64,000 nucleotides of DNA from Erythroxylum novogranatense (lineage: Eukaryota > Streptophyta > Magnoliopsida > Malpighiales > Erythroxylaceae). The notes under the pieces were generated by a model. It worked only from the letters and a program-made list of their open reading frames with translations, was not told where the DNA came from and did no database searches. The stretch covers positions 21,917,300 to 21,981,299 of the forward strand of contig CM057231.1 of assembly GCA_029891385.1 (NCBI GenBank). Direction: 5' to 3'. Of the stretch, positions 11,660 to 23,024 are shown piece after piece; within the stretch, counting starts at the first letter, position 1; every line of letters starts with the position of its first letter. The position numbers and the translations under genes were made by a program.

Positions 11660-12040
11660 AATGATTTCAGTATAAACTTTCTCACAGCACAATAACTTAG
11701 CATCTACTGCTTCACATAACTAATGGTAACGTGAATCAATATGCTTAGACCATGAGTGGAAAGAAGAATTTTTCTAAGATGAATTGCACTCTTATTATCA
11801 GACAATAGATTTTCTTGATGAACACAAAGTTCTTGAAGAAATCTTTTGATTCAAAGTAACTTCTTGCAAGCCTCAATAGTTGTAATAAATTCCACCTCAG
11901 TTGTTGAGAGAGTAACACACTTATATAGTCTAGTTTATCATGGCACAACTCTCTTTACAAAATTAATCAAATACCCAGAAGTGGACTTGTAAGAATCAAC
12001 TTCACCAATCATCTTGACATTTGTAAAGCCTATTAAAAAC
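11660..12040 (-). pseudogene. D pol fragment: copia RNase H domain
   Basis: Read on the minus strand, a series of short frames gives the copia RNase H pattern: SYKSTSGYLINF, then KCVTLSTTEVEFI, then EACKK, then LLSDNKSAIHL and a HGLSILIHV-like segment. These match the conserved S(R/K)STSGY, LSTTEAE and D-x-x-x-A-I-H-L blocks of Ty1/copia pol. Stops and a frame change break it (for example between 11940 and 11950), so it cannot be functional. It lies just upstream of D's PPT in element sense. The RT part follows at higher coordinates until E interrupts it at 12568. In an intact element RH would degrade the RNA strand during reverse transcription. Confidence 0.75.
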
Positions 12041-12568
12041 ATGTTTATGATCACCAAAAGAGAGTTTCAAGTCAAATGTACCACATTTTTCTTTATATGG
12101 ATTAAGAAAGGTAGTGATTCACCATACTAACTACATAAGCAATGTCAGATCTAGTACAAAATATCAAATAAATCAAACTACCTACCATTGAAGCACAAGG
12201 GAATTTTCCCCATTTCCTCCTTCTCTACATTGGTAGTGGGGTATTGCATGTTACTTAATTTGAAGAGGGGAGAAAGAGGACGACTTACCTTCTTAATATT
12301 ATCCATGCAAAATATTTGAAATAAATTTTAATTGTACTTTTATTGTGATAAGTACAGCTTCCTTTCTCGTCTATCCTGAGTGATAAAAGTTCCCATCATT
12401 TGCTTTACAACACCAAAATCCTTTATGGCAAAAGACTTATCCAACTATTTCTTGAAGTCATTTATCCTACAAACATTCTTTCTAATAATGAGAATATTAT
12501 TTATATAGAGTAAGAGGATAATAAAATCATCATAAAAACCTTTGCACAAAAATACAAATGTCTAAAGT
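12041..12568 (-). pseudogene. D pol fragment: RT C-terminal part, cut by E
   Basis: On the minus strand the segment next to 12568 can be read as a copia RT palm, with FIILLLY followed by INN where active enzymes carry VDD; the catalytic aspartates are thus lost. Further down the strand there are only decayed frames leading to the RNase H part. The target-duplication copy AAAGT (12564-12568) marks where solo LTR E entered. The same RT continues at 62669, more than 50 kb away in this window, in the same orientation. It is an old pseudogene with many stops. Confidence 0.65.
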
Positions 12569-14227
12569 TGTAACATCCCGTTCCCTTACAAATGGTTAGA
12601 ACCCTATATTTTTGTAAACAAGAAATACCAATGAGAGAATTATTACCATGATTTGTTCATGCACTCATTTAACATTTTTCGGGTATAAATGATTGTTTGA
12701 ATGTGATTATGATATGGATAGTAAATCTTTTTGCCTTAAAAATTGATCTGGTAAATTAAATTATTGATTTAGAAGTTTTAGTGAAGTTTGAGTATTTTCT
12801 AGAATTATAAGTATTTTTGGACTGGGAAAAATATTAAGTGGCAGAACAATTGATAAATGGTAATAGAAATAAGAGTCAAATGGTAGAGAAATTTTTTTAA
12901 AATGACATTAGGATTTCATACATATGTCGTTCAACATTAGGAGACAATTGGGGTAGAAATTGGAGACAAATGGACTGGTTGAGAAAGAAAATCCATTATA
13001 AACCATAAGATGGTGGCATGTGGCAAGTGACAAGTGTCACTTGCCAAACCACACACTCACCCACGAGTCTTTTAATATTGAAAGACCTTTTTAATTGTTT
13101 TGCTTCTTGTTTTCTTCTTCTCTTCGTGGCCTTCTTCATTTTCTTCATCTTCCTCTCCTTCTCACGACACTCTCTTCTCTAAACATCGAAGTTGAACCTT
13201 GCTTTCTTCCATCACTAGCTACTTCAAAGTTCATGCTATCTTTTCTTCTTGATAAAGAACCCACCTATTCTACTTTGACATGATGATGATCGTGTGGTTC
13301 AAAAAAAGCTAGGCTTAAGAGTGATTTGAAGATCTTGAAGCTTAAACAAGTAAGTAGTATGTTATTCTTCTTGATATGTTTAGTGAAACATGCATGATGA
13401 TATATGTTCATGTTCTGTTTTGAGGTGTGATCACATGGATTATTGGTAGCTGTTATAAAGATGAACTAGAATGAGTTTAAAGCCAAAGAAAAGGCTAGTG
13501 TAGTGTCTTGAAATGGGAAGAATTAAGGTGATAATTAGAAGTGAAATAAAAGTGGAAATGAAGTTTAACGTGTGTAGAAAGTTAATGATGAAGTTGTATA
13601 TGTATATGCTCTGCTTTTAGTGTTCATGATCAATCATGGACTATAAATTTTTTATGAATGATAATGAGCTGAGAATGAAAAGGAAATGAAGTAGAAAAGA
13701 TGATTTATGCATAAGATGTGTTAGATGTAAAATGTAGAAGTTAAAAATCAGGAAAAAGTGAAAGAAGAATTTATAGAGTATGATAGCTGTAATGTTTCCA
13801 CTAGACATCCATCTATATTTTACCTATATTTTGATTTGTAGAGATCCAAATTGGATGATTTTAAGTTTGAATTAAACTAGAGACACAAAGCTATATTTTT
13901 CATGAAGAAAGCAAAGTTTAATTCTGTCTTTAAGAGTTTCAACATTTGGCTTGAAGTTGAGTTTTTGGATTTTTTCATGATTTGGGAATAGTGTGTAGTA
14001 GTTTAGGTATAACTTGCATAATACTGAACCAAATTGAATTAAATTGGTGTAATTAGAAACTTTTCCATGACTTTTGATTTCCCAAAAACCAAGATCTATT
14101 TAATTCTTTAAAATGATTAACATGGATCATAATAAAACGAAAATTTAATTTTTTCCTTATTTTGAAGCTTGATTTTTATCTTTTTGTATCACTCGAACTG
14201 TTTTCGAAACCAATCCGTCTCAACCAC
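12569..14227 (+). repeat. E LTR, segment 1
   Basis: The segment begins TGTAACATCCC. It holds no gene; the ORF at 13095-13283 is a pyrimidine-rich stretch without a recognisable domain. The module at 13840-14060 (GGATGATTTTAAGTTTG, ATTTTTCATGAA, ATTTGGCTTGAAGT, ATACTGAAC) recurs at 15950-16210 in segment 2, so this LTR also contains internal duplications. Confidence 0.75.
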
Positions 14228-15604
14228 TGTAGTTGCACAAGTGTCCGGCCTCTAGCAGTATCCACAAAATAGGTTAAGAGAACTCTATAACTTTTACAGA
14301 GAGGGTTAAGTATAAAGTGCTAGCTCCATAGAGCTCAAGCCTATTTATAATAAGCTTTGGACGTTTTAGTAATTTATTGAAATTAAATACTAATTTCAAT
14401 TAAACTTTCATTAAATTACAAAAATTCTAATTAATGACAATTATGCCGAAATAAGATTCAATATCTTATATTGATCCTTATTAGTTAAATATTTCATATT
14501 TAATCATAAAGTTTTCAAACTTCATAATCAAGTCTAATTTGATTAAATTAACTTTGCTCTCTCCACCCCATTCTATATGTGAGATCCATTAAGTTCCCAA
14601 ATATAATGGCAATGATTATAAATTCCAATTCTAATTTAATTCATAATTAGAATTAGATAAATTAAAACTCCTTTTAATTTATCTTTAATTCTCTAATTAA
14701 ATAATTTATAATCATAGATCAAGATTGGCGTCTAGCAACTCATCATGACTATCCAAATATTTAGGAATGTCAAAGTGATGCGCATGATTTTTTCATATAA
14801 TTCAATCCTTTCATCAATCAATGTTCCAATTAGACATAGAGCATGGAATCAATGTCTACTCTCTTTTGAGTCCAAGTATATTAGTTCTTTGCCATTAGCT
14901 ATTAATTCAATTAATGGTTTTTGTAAGCTATTTACAAAATATCATTCCATCGTGGCTAAGGATTTCCTTAATCAATATTAATCGAGAACAATGGAACATT
15001 CTCGCTAATTAGTTTAAGGTGATGACTCCTATCTTGATCATTTAACTATCTCCATATATTTCATGCTACATCCAATGACTACCGTTTAAGCAGCCTTTGA
15101 TAAAATAGATCACGAATAGTATCAAAACATAGCAATCCCCTATACAAGATAACTTTGATGACCTCAAGTCAAATGATCACTTATACAATCATCACAATGA
15201 GAATTCCATATACATACAAGTAATGTTCCAAATGGATTCTCATATTAGGTCTGTTCAGTGAACTTGTTCTCTAGAAAGCACCCATATATTTGTTTAAGTA
15301 TCTTTATACTTTAGCCTATGAGATCGACAACTTCCTTCATAAGAAAAAACAAAACATGTGCTAGTCTTTTTCCGTTATATTAATATCCAATCTTAATAGA
15401 ACAATGACTAGGAACATTTAAGAATATTACATAAATGCAATATGAATATAATACTTATAATCTCATTATAATTTCATTTGCAATGTATAATCATTCTATG
15501 GACTTTATCATATACATTTAAACATGGACAAGATAAATATGTCTTTTAAATAATTTATCACTAAACTACAATCAAAACGATTGGTTGTAGGGCATAAACC
15601 AATA
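14228..15604 (-). mobile_element. Copia-type solo LTR inside E
   Basis: It begins TGTAGTTGCACAAG on the plus strand. Its right end, read on the minus strand, is TATTGGTTTATGCCC, close to the C2 LTR start TGTTGGAATTATGCCC. The segment is AT-rich with (T)AATTTAAT words, like the C2 LTR. No PPT or primer site adjoins it, and E modules lie on both sides. A clear target duplication is not visible, so the exact ends are uncertain by a few bases. The ORF at 14745-14981 is inside the LTR and has no recognisable domain. Confidence 0.6.
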
Positions 15605-16905
15605 TGAATACGAGGTAGTGCACGATTGTGACATAAAGGTGTCATTAAGGGCTTGCACGATCATGCACAAGCACGATCATGATAGAGGATGATCAATTGG
15701 AAGTGCACGGTGACAGTGAAGGCATACTGATATTTGACAGTTTTAAATATCCTTCACTCTTTTGGCCATAACTTCTTATCTAGACCTCCGATTGACTTGA
15801 AATTTGAACCACAAACTCCTCACACATTTTTTTTACTCCAAAAAAATTTCATTGCCATCTGAATTCATTAGGAAAGTATTGATAATGACTGATTAATGAG
15901 TTTATGATGAAAATGATGAATTGAGTTAGAATTTCTTAGATGGTGTGTTTTCACTGAACAAGAATCTATATTTTAACCATAACTTGATCTGTACATATAA
16001 AATGGGATGATTTTAAGTTTATATTAAATTAGAGATATATGGATATAATTTTCATGAATAATCAAATTTTAGTTCTATCTCTAAAGTTTTGAAATTTGGC
16101 TTGAAGTAAAGTATTGAGTATAGTTGTAGTTTTAGTATAATTTGAAATATTTTGTATATAACTTGTAGAATACTGAACTAAATTATATGAACTTTAGTTC
16201 ATTAGAAACTTAAGACATAGAAGAACATTGTTTCAAAAGAATGTATTACCTAAATACTTCATTGTCCTAGTCTTAATGACAATGCAAAATTGACCCAAAA
16301 AATATAAGAAAAGCTGGAATGATTTATTGATGATGTTATAACTTAGTGAATGAATTGTTGATATCAAAGTACTAAATGCATGTGTATAATGGGAATGAAG
16401 ATACTCATATGATAGGAATTATGATTCAAAAGAATTGAGTAAAATATGATAATTAAAGGTGAATGAGAATTGGATATTATGAGAGCATATAACGCTAGAA
16501 AAGAAATGACGAGTAATTGAACTATGACATTAGAGTAACCTAGTGTTCTTGAGGTGTAAACCTAAGAATAAGTTAGACACATACAAATGATAAGGTTTGA
16601 TTGATCAAGATTCGTGATAAAGGAAATATACCCAGAATAGTCAAATTGAGCATGCATTATACATGACACATATACATTTGCGTACAATAAAATGTTTATG
16701 TAATTGTGCAATTAATAATGAGTGTGCAATGTATGTATTGCATAATGTTGATATGCAGGATAAAATGTCCACATCTAGATGTTTTCGGATCATGGAAGCT
16801 GATACTAATCTAGAACAAACTGTGAGTCGACCTAGATGGTCTTACTTTAAATGATTATCCTATTTAAATTTTTGTATTAAATTATGTTATGAATTTGATT
16901 ATGTT
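15605..16905 (+). repeat. E LTR, segment 2
   Basis: No gene. It contains a short repeat of GCACGATCATG words (15640-15700) and a diverged copy of the segment-1 module (15950-16210). It ends with ATGTT (16901-16905), the left target-duplication copy of G1. Confidence 0.7.
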
Positions 16906-17242
16906 TGGTTCTGTCTGATTTTGGTGGGACTGGATGCTGCCATTTGGATCCATGAGATTGGTTGGTTCTGGTTCGGAAATACCTACAAAACAATAAAGGC
17001 ACGCCGGGGGTTGATTTCTGGTAGGCCCCTCCAACGCTCAAGTCAGTGTTTTTTGTGAGAGTTTTGGTGACTGGTGAATAATGAAGAAAAGGGTTCTTGG
17101 AAATCGTACCTTTTCATGATGAGATAACGAATTTATATGATTATTACCTGTGGGAATTAGGTCAATCCCTAAGGAATGGGCCAATCGGCCCATGCGCCGT
17201 TCTGCATCTGGGCTTGGGCCTAGCACGACCGACCCGACTATA
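16906..17242 (-). repeat. 3' LTR of G1
   Basis: Collinear with 43325-43651: shared words include GGATCCATGA, TAATGAAGAAAAGGGTTC and GGGCCAATCGGCCCATG. On the minus strand the promoter reads TATAAAT (17131-17137). The adjoining minus-strand purine tract GAGGAGTAGGGAGG (about 17243-17258) is the PPT. Confidence 0.85.
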
Positions 17243-17260
17243 ACCTCCCTACTCCTCGAG
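17243..17260 (-). promoter_or_regulatory. Polypurine tract of G1
   Basis: The minus strand reads GAGGAGTAGGGAGG next to the 3' LTR. It is the expected plus-strand primer of a gypsy element. Confidence 0.65.
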
Positions 17261-17341
17261 TCTGACCAAGGAGAAGGGTCGAAGGAGTACATGAGGATCG
17301 TGCAACTCGTTTGTAAGACAGCTCGTGATAGGCCTAACCGA

Positions 17342-17462
17342 TCGGACATTAATGCATAGTGCATGACAGCTCATGCTAGGATCGATCGGTTGAATGTCCC
17401 GATCGGTCGGCATTGATGCTTAGTGCATGATAGCTTGTGCCAGGATCGGTCGGTTGAATGTC
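17342..17462 (+). repeat. Two ~66-bp tandem units upstream of the antisense ORF
   Basis: The units start near 17342 and 17408. Shared words are TTAGTGCATGA or ATAGTGCATGA, then GGATCG, then CGGTTGAATGTC. They lie about 230-350 bp upstream of the antisense TATA box, so they may be an upstream promoter element. That role is inference. Confidence 0.7.
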
Positions 17463-17687
17463 GACGTCGGACGCATGAAGGTACTTGGTTTAATCATTAC
17501 CAACGGCACGTGCCCTTTGATAGGTTTTCAAAATTTCAGACAAGGCATTTCTTTAACTGCTGCGCAGCTGTCATAGACGTCATTTCAACTGTGTGTCTCG
17601 TTATGGGTCATCTGGTAACCCTAATTTGGACGACTCGAATTTTGCCACGCGTCCAAGTTCCATTCGTACGCCCGCTCAGTATCTTGT

Positions 17688-17693
17688 TATAAA
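17688..17693 (+). promoter_or_regulatory. TATA box for the G1 antisense ORF
   Basis: TATAAA lies in TTATAAATGC, followed about 30 bp later by a pyrimidine-rich CTCTTCACTTTC start-like region and then by a leader to the ATG at 17883. This is a normal plant core-promoter layout on the strand opposite to gag-pol. Confidence 0.6.
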
Positions 17694-17882
17694 TGCTCAG
17701 AATTGACACATCTCTTCACTTTCTGCATGTTCAATTCTTCAATCTTTGCTTTCTCTCTTCATCTCCCTGTTTACAGCCGTTAGAATTCCCTTTTTAACCG
17801 TCATCCAAATCCCTAATTCTAGTCACTAAACTAGGTACGTCCTTCTTCCTTTCCTCGTCTGTAAGTGTGATTTTCAGTAACC

Positions 17883-18882
17883 ATGTCGTCAACTAACTCT
17901 AGGAACGAATCTAGCTCCCCCTCTCCTTCTCCGTCGCCTCCTCGCTAGCCTTTGCCACCTACATCCCCGAGTCCTAGTGGGGAAGTAAGTACGGTTTTGA
18001 GGGAGCTCCATCAGGAACTGGTCGCCGAAGGAGCTTTACAGATTGCTAAGTCGCTGGAGGTGGTGGCGAAAATGGTGGAGGCACCGGAAGCCGGCGGAAA
18101 TGAGGCGTTGGAGCTAAGGGGGAATGAAGAAATCGGAGCGAGTACCCGGAAGGATGGGTAAATTGTTGAGAAACCGTCGAGTGACCCTTCGACGACGACC
18201 AAAAGGGAGTTGAATCGTTCGGTTATTAAGAATAATATCCCTTCGTCTTGGGGGCCTAGGCTGGCTGAACAAAGTGAAAGGATTTATAGCAGTGGGGGCG
18301 GCTACTTTGCTGTGACAGAGAGAATTTCTCGACGGTGTTATGAAGCTTCCGTACTCCCCGATCATCGATGAAGTATGGCGCGTCTACCAATTAGGGCTGA
18401 GCCAGATTCTCCCAAATGGTTGGAGGTTTATCAACGGTCTGGCTTTGCTGTGCCATCATTTCGGGTGTCCTCCATCAGTTGGTATCCTGCGGCACTTTCT
18501 AAGAATGAACCAGAGCTCAAGCATTGGGGTTGGGATTCCTCACCTCCACTATAGGGATGCGAGGTATCGCCCTGCTGGAATAGCAGGATTAATCAAAGCG
18601 TGGAAAACGAAGTACTTCTTCGTGAGGCCCCCAGGATAGACTTTTGAATACCGGCCGTGGAGATATCCCCTGGCCGAGCAATGGAATGATATTGCCGACC
18701 TACACCTTTCTGGGGAAGAATGGAAAGTGATCGATAGGATCAAGGCGCTCGGTCGGTATTCTTTCGACCGTCTCATTCTAGGGTATCATGGAGGGGCATC
18801 AGTCGATGCCTTTTCAATTGATCCCCTCCTCAAATTAGAGGGCTGGAAGAGGAGACCACCCCTCCTGGTTAACTCCTCGTAG
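17883..18882 (+). pseudogene. G1 antisense ORF, first part (putative gypsy-type transposon domain)
   Basis: The ORF starts ATG at 17883 with a Ser/Pro-rich head (MSSTNSRNESSSPSPSPSPP). The frame is broken by TAG at 17946 and TAA at 18159. It is shifted near 18330, after FAVTERIS, into the frame that carries MKLPYSPIIDEVWRVYQ and then LPNGWRFINGLALLCHHFG. That block resembles the family annotated in plants as putative gypsy-type transposon (Transposase_28-like), typical of Tat antisense ORFs. One more stop (18637) precedes EYRPWRYPLAEQWNDIADL, and the frame ends at TAG 18880. The protein's role is unknown; known relatives lie between IN and the 3' LTR on the opposite strand, as here. The stretch 18883-18948 looks intronic (starts GTAGTTTG, ends TGTGCAG), but the phase does not join cleanly as read. 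Confidence 0.75.
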
Positions 18883-18949
18883 TTTGTTTATCTACTGTAT
18901 TCACAAGTATTAATTTCGATTTCTAACTTGCTTCTGTAACTGTGCAGCC

Positions 18950-20311
18950 ATGGTGAAGGTCAAGGATTTTCCCAGGTCTTCCCGTCTTCCTAAATCGAAA
19001 AGGCAAGCCAAAGGGCCTAGAGCTTCTTCGAAGGTGAATAAGCAAAGGGAGGTAGAGGCCAGCGAAGACATCGCTCAGCCGACGATGTTGGATCAGCGTT
19101 CAGCAATTCTAGCCCTTCCGTCCACCGAGGACTGACTTGGTGTGTCAACGTTGTTGTCGATCTGGCTGATGAGTGCAGTCTGAGCGGATTCGAAGGAGGA
19201 AGAGATGGAGCCACCCCTCAAAAGGAAGAGGATCGCTCGGAGTGTTGGTCGATCGTCCTGTCAATTGGACAGAGGAGTGGAGGAAGAGCAAGCGCTCGGA
19301 TTGGATAAGGGCAAAGGGAAAGAGTAAGCCTCCAGTGGCAGAAAATGGGAGTCCACGATCAGTCTTGACAAGACTGCGTTGATTAGGGATGTTGATGTGG
19401 CTTTGCACATTGCCCAGAAGGTTGTTCCTCCTGAGGACGAGAAACTTTTAGATACGTTGAACAACAAGGAGCTGATGGCTAGTCTCGTCTGTGGTTGTGT
19501 CAGGGATATGGCATTTGCCTCTGCGATGTATCAACGTCTCGATCAACTAGATGAAGTGAGGCAAATAGTGGACCAGGAGGTTCATGACCTTCTTGAGCAA
19601 GTTAATACTCTAAGAGCTGAACTTGTAGAGGCGAAGGAGGGGCAGAACGTCTTACGAGCTCAACTCTCTTCATTGGAGGAGGAGCATAGCGTTTTGGAGG
19701 AGGAGAAGAGCATTTTGAGGGCTCAAATGGCTTCGGGGGAGGAGGAGAGGAGTAGAGTGATTGCTTCCAGGGTCGAGCAGGAGAGTGAATGCCGAGTGTC
19801 GCAACTCCGCATTGAGGGCCTAAAGGAAAAGGTGCTCGATGCCACTTCAAGGGCAAAATTGGAGGAGGAGGAGCTTCGTTTGAAAACCTTCTGAGACTGT
19901 CATGAGGCGGTGACAGAAAAAATGAAGGTCGAGAAGAAAATGCTGGAGCTGCAAGGCTCCGTCAAGGAGCAAAGAATTGAAGCGATCAAGCGATGGAAAG
20001 AGCGGTATTTACACGAGGAGTGTCTGGAGTTTGCCTGTGACTTGGTTCTTTCCGTCTTGAGGAGCTGCCACAACGTTTGTGTCCCTGACGGGTCGGAGGG
20101 TCCTTCATTTGAGGATTATGCCGAGCCGATGCTTCCCTCCGAGCTTGGCTTTTCACTTGAAGAGATGAGAGAGATAGCTGAAAAGGAAAGAGAGGTCTTA
20201 GCGGATGAGATGCTAGACCTGAGCTCAGATAAGGAAGAGGATGTCTCTCCATTGTCTTCTCCTGTCGATTCGGCTGCTAGCCCTTCCTCTCCCCCCAAAG
20301 AATCAAAATGA
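18950..20311 (+). pseudogene. G1 antisense ORF, second part (basic head, coiled coil, acidic tail)
   Basis: Begins MVKVKDFPRSSRLPKSKRQ, a basic segment. Stops lie at about 19132, at about 19180 and near 19324; a PPLKRKR stretch that could be a nuclear localisation signal is readable between them. The largest coherent piece runs 19379-20311 and is interrupted by one in-frame TGA (19892-19894). It contains a long heptad-rich coiled coil (about 19560-19990: LLEQVNTLRAELVEAKE, LSSLEEEHSVLEEEKSILRA), then an LHEECLEFACDLVLSVLR helix and an acidic Ser/Pro tail ending PPKESK. The coiled coil suggests oligomerisation. As a retroelement antisense protein it may regulate or package the element; no function is established. 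It is better preserved than the gag-pol strand. Confidence 0.75.
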
Positions 20312-20513
20312 TTTTTTTATGCTCATCTGGTCGGGCTTGTGACCAGAACATAAATTCAAGGAAATAGAATTATTTTATTTTTCATCACCTTCATCTGTCG
20401 TGTTAAGATTGGACGATCTTTTCCAATAGCAGGTAGTGAACGAACGCATTCAATGTGCGTCGATCGGTTGTAGGGTATGAGAGAGTCATGATCGACCTAG
20501 GCAAGAGAACGTG
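20312..20513. other. G1 spacer between antisense ORF end and repeat array
   Basis: AT-rich sequence right after the antisense stop codon, with ATTATTTTATTTTTC that might serve in 3'-end formation. No gene is seen. Confidence 0.4.
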
Positions 20514-20829
20514 GCCGAGCGATCCAAGATTTTGGCTCTTGGCATCGCCTGGTTTCAAGATCACGTCTTGGCAACCTGGCCGAGCGATGTAGAGGCCGAG
20601 CGATCCAAGATTTTGGCTCTTGGCATTCCCTGATTCCAAGATCCTGTCTTGGCAACCTGGCCGAGCGGTGTCGAGGCCGAACGATCCAAAATCCTGTCTT
20701 GGCATCGTCTGGTTCCAAGATCCCATCTTGACAACCTGGCCGAGCGGTGTGGAGGCCGAACTATCCAAGATTTTGGTTCTTGACATTGCTTGGTCCCAAG
20801 ATCCTGTCTTGGCAACCTGGTCGAGCAAT
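20514..20829 (+). repeat. Four ~80-bp tandem repeats between antisense ORF and integrase
   Basis: Units begin at 20514, 20595, 20676 and 20755. Each holds GGCCGA, ATCCAAGATTTTGG or a shortened form, CTTGGCAT and CTTGGCAACCTGGCCGAGC. The minus-strand ORFs across it (20403-20828, 20497-20718, 20561-20815) are repeat artefacts, recognisable by their periodic peptides. Confidence 0.9.
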
Positions 20830-21070
20830 GTAAACGGTGATCAGTTGGTGAAATTTTCTCCTCTTGCCAAATTTAATGAGATTTTTCTTGCCAAAAAATC
20901 TGAAACCCCTTTATTGACGATGACAAGGGCATGGACTGTTAAAAAACCTGACTATCAGGACTAGAAAAAGGTACCCACAAGTTGCATATACAATAAACAA
21001 TAATAAACAAAGAAATGAGAACTAAAATAAAGCTTATCTATTGGTAGAACGCCTTCAGGTTTTGAGAGTT

Positions 21071-21994
21071 TTAGGGCCTCGGTAGAATCTTCCTGTTCAT
21101 ATCGCACAGGATGTAAGAGCTGTGTCCGGCTTGTTTGACCACTTGATAGGGTCCTTCCCATGTCTGACCGAGCTTTCCAGGATTCTTTCCTGCCGCCTCG
21201 GCCTTTCGCAGGACGTACCCACCGACCTTTATGTCACTCGGCTTTACCCATTTATTGTAGAACTTCTTTGCTTTTTGTCTGACGGCTTCTGAACGAGCGG
21301 CTACCCTATCTGTATCTTCAATGAGAAGTACCAGTTCTGCCCTGTGGGCTTCATCATTCCTCTCTTCTTCGTAACTCAAAACCCGTTGGTTATGCAGCAC
21401 TACTTCTACTGGGACCAAGGCCTCTGCCTCGAAGGTCATTCTAAACGGTGTCTCACCAGTGGCCCCGTTTGGGGTTGTTCTGTATGCCCACAACACTTCA
21501 TCTACTTCATCCACCCAGGTCTTACGTCCATCTAAGCGCTTCTTGAGAGTACTCATTATCTTCTTGTTAGTATTCTCCGCTAGACCAATACTTTGAGGAT
21601 GAGCTACTGAAGTCAACTGGAGCCTTATCTTCAGTCATTCACAAAAGTCTTTAAATTTGTCGTTATCAAACTGCTGACCATTGTCTGTCACCAAAACCAT
21701 AGGCATCCCAAAGTAGCTCAGTATATTTTTGCGTACGAAGTTTTCAATTTTCTGCTCAGTGATGGTGGCGACCGCTTCCGCTTCTACTCACTTAGTGAAG
21801 TATTCGACTGCCACTATCAAAAACTTCTTCTGCCCCAGACCAAGAGGAAAAGGACCTAGTATGTCCATTCCCCATTGAGTGAAGGGAATGGGATGGCTTA
21901 CAATGTTTAGCTGCTCGGTCGACTGGTGAGAAAGATTGCTATTCTTCTGGCAGGCCTCGCATCGGTTAACTCTCCCTTGACAATCCTTCTTCAT
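21071..21994 (-). pseudogene. G1 pol: integrase
   Basis: On the minus strand the upstream piece (21788-21994) carries the zinc-binding end (RCEACQKNS) and the start of the catalytic core (WGMDILGPFPLG, then FLIVAVEYFTK); WGMDI holds the first catalytic Asp. A degraded stretch with stops (21617-21787, VTDNGQQF-like) holds the second. The downstream piece (21071-21616) reads MTSVAHPQSIGLAE with the third catalytic residue region, then VLWAYRTTPNGATGETPF and a C-terminal WEGPYQVVK fold. Integrase inserts the cDNA into the host genome. The broken centre means it cannot work as read. It ends shortly before the repeat array and antisense ORF, as in Tat elements. The order and motifs are clear. Confidence 0.88.
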
Positions 21995-22554
21995 TGTTGG
22001 TCAGTAATACCCCTGTCTGATCAATCTATGAGCCAACATTCTACTTCCTAAATGATTTCCGCACATTCCTTCATGAACTTCAGCCATTGCTTGTTCTGCC
22101 TCCTCTTCATTCAAGCAACGTAATAGCGGCTAGTCGTAAGAACGTTTATACAGAATGTCATCGAGAATCACATATTCGACCGCCTTTACCCTTAGTTTCC
22201 TGGCCTCCAAAGCTTCTGTCGGTTGTGTTCCCTTGAGAAGGTACTACCTGATCGGTTCCATCAAACTTGACCGTTCATCTGCTTGAAGGACTTCAGTAGC
22301 CTTCTAGATGCTAGGTTGGTTGAGTCGCTCGACCAAGATGTTATTCCTAGCATTTTGATCAGAAGTCATCTTGGAGAGTGCGTCTGCCTGAGCATTTTGT
22401 GTCCGTTCTATCCTGCTGACCGAGTATTGCTCAAAATTACTAAACTATCGTTTTACCAATTCTAGATACTGGATCATATTGTTCTCCTTGGCCTCATACT
22501 GCCCATTGACTTGACCAACCACTATTTGGCTATCGCTGTACACCTTCAGATGCT
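21995..22554 (-). pseudogene. G1 pol: linker between RNase H and integrase (degraded)
   Basis: Translated on the minus strand this gives broken pieces consistent with the C-terminal half of a second RNase H domain and the connection to integrase (for example ENNMIQYLELVK-like and HEGMCGNHLGSRMLAHRLIRQGYY-like pieces). Several stops and shifts lie in it. No separate gene is present. Confidence 0.6.
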
Positions 22555-22851
22555 TTACCCCATCTCTCTTGCCAATTGGAGGCCGAATATTAGAGCTTCG
22601 TATTCTGCCTCATTATTGGATGCTCTAAATTCTAACCGGAGAGCATACTCCACCTTTTCTTCCCAGTGTGGGTTGATCAATACCACTCCTGCTCCGCCTC
22701 CCTCAGCGTTGGATGATCCGTCAACAAATAGGCTCCAGGCAGGGCGTTGCTCACCCGGTGAGTCAGGTTGACTCATTTCTGCAACAAAGTCTGCCAACAC
22801 TTGGGCTTTGATCATCGTCCGAAGTTTATAGTGTATATCGAACTCCCCCAA
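22555..22851 (-). pseudogene. G1 pol: second (Tat-type) RNase H domain
   Basis: The open piece reads LADFVAEM, then LFVDGSSNAEGGGAGVVLI, then LRLEFRASNNEAEYEALIFG. FVDGSS carries the first catalytic Asp of RNase H and NNEAEYEA the Glu. A second RNase H between RT-RNase H and integrase is a known trait of Tat-lineage gypsy elements and supports the classification. The frame stops before the last Asp. It lies downstream of the RT-linked RNase H (23025-23345) in the same polyprotein. Confidence 0.85.
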
Positions 22852-23024
22852 CTCTACTGCTCATTTTATTAACCGCCCAGAGGTCTCGGGCTTTTGGAAG
22901 CACTGCCTGAGGAGTTGGTCGGTCCATACCTCGATGGTATGACTCTGGAAGTAGGGCCTTAGTTTCCGTGCCGCAATTATTAAAGAGAGAGCCAGCTTTT
23001 TATGGGTGCATACTGCGTTTCTGG

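Noticed and set aside
13095..13283. Short hydrophobic ORF as a signal-peptide gene
   Set aside because: It sits in a CT-rich stretch of the E LTR and ends without a domain; LTR leader is the simpler reading.
18950..20311. Coiled-coil ORF as a host gene
   Set aside because: It lies inside G1 between integrase and the 3' LTR, in the position and orientation of a Tat antisense ORF.
20403..20828. Three overlapping minus-strand ORFs with periodic peptides
   Set aside because: They follow the 80-bp tandem repeat and show no retroelement or host domain.
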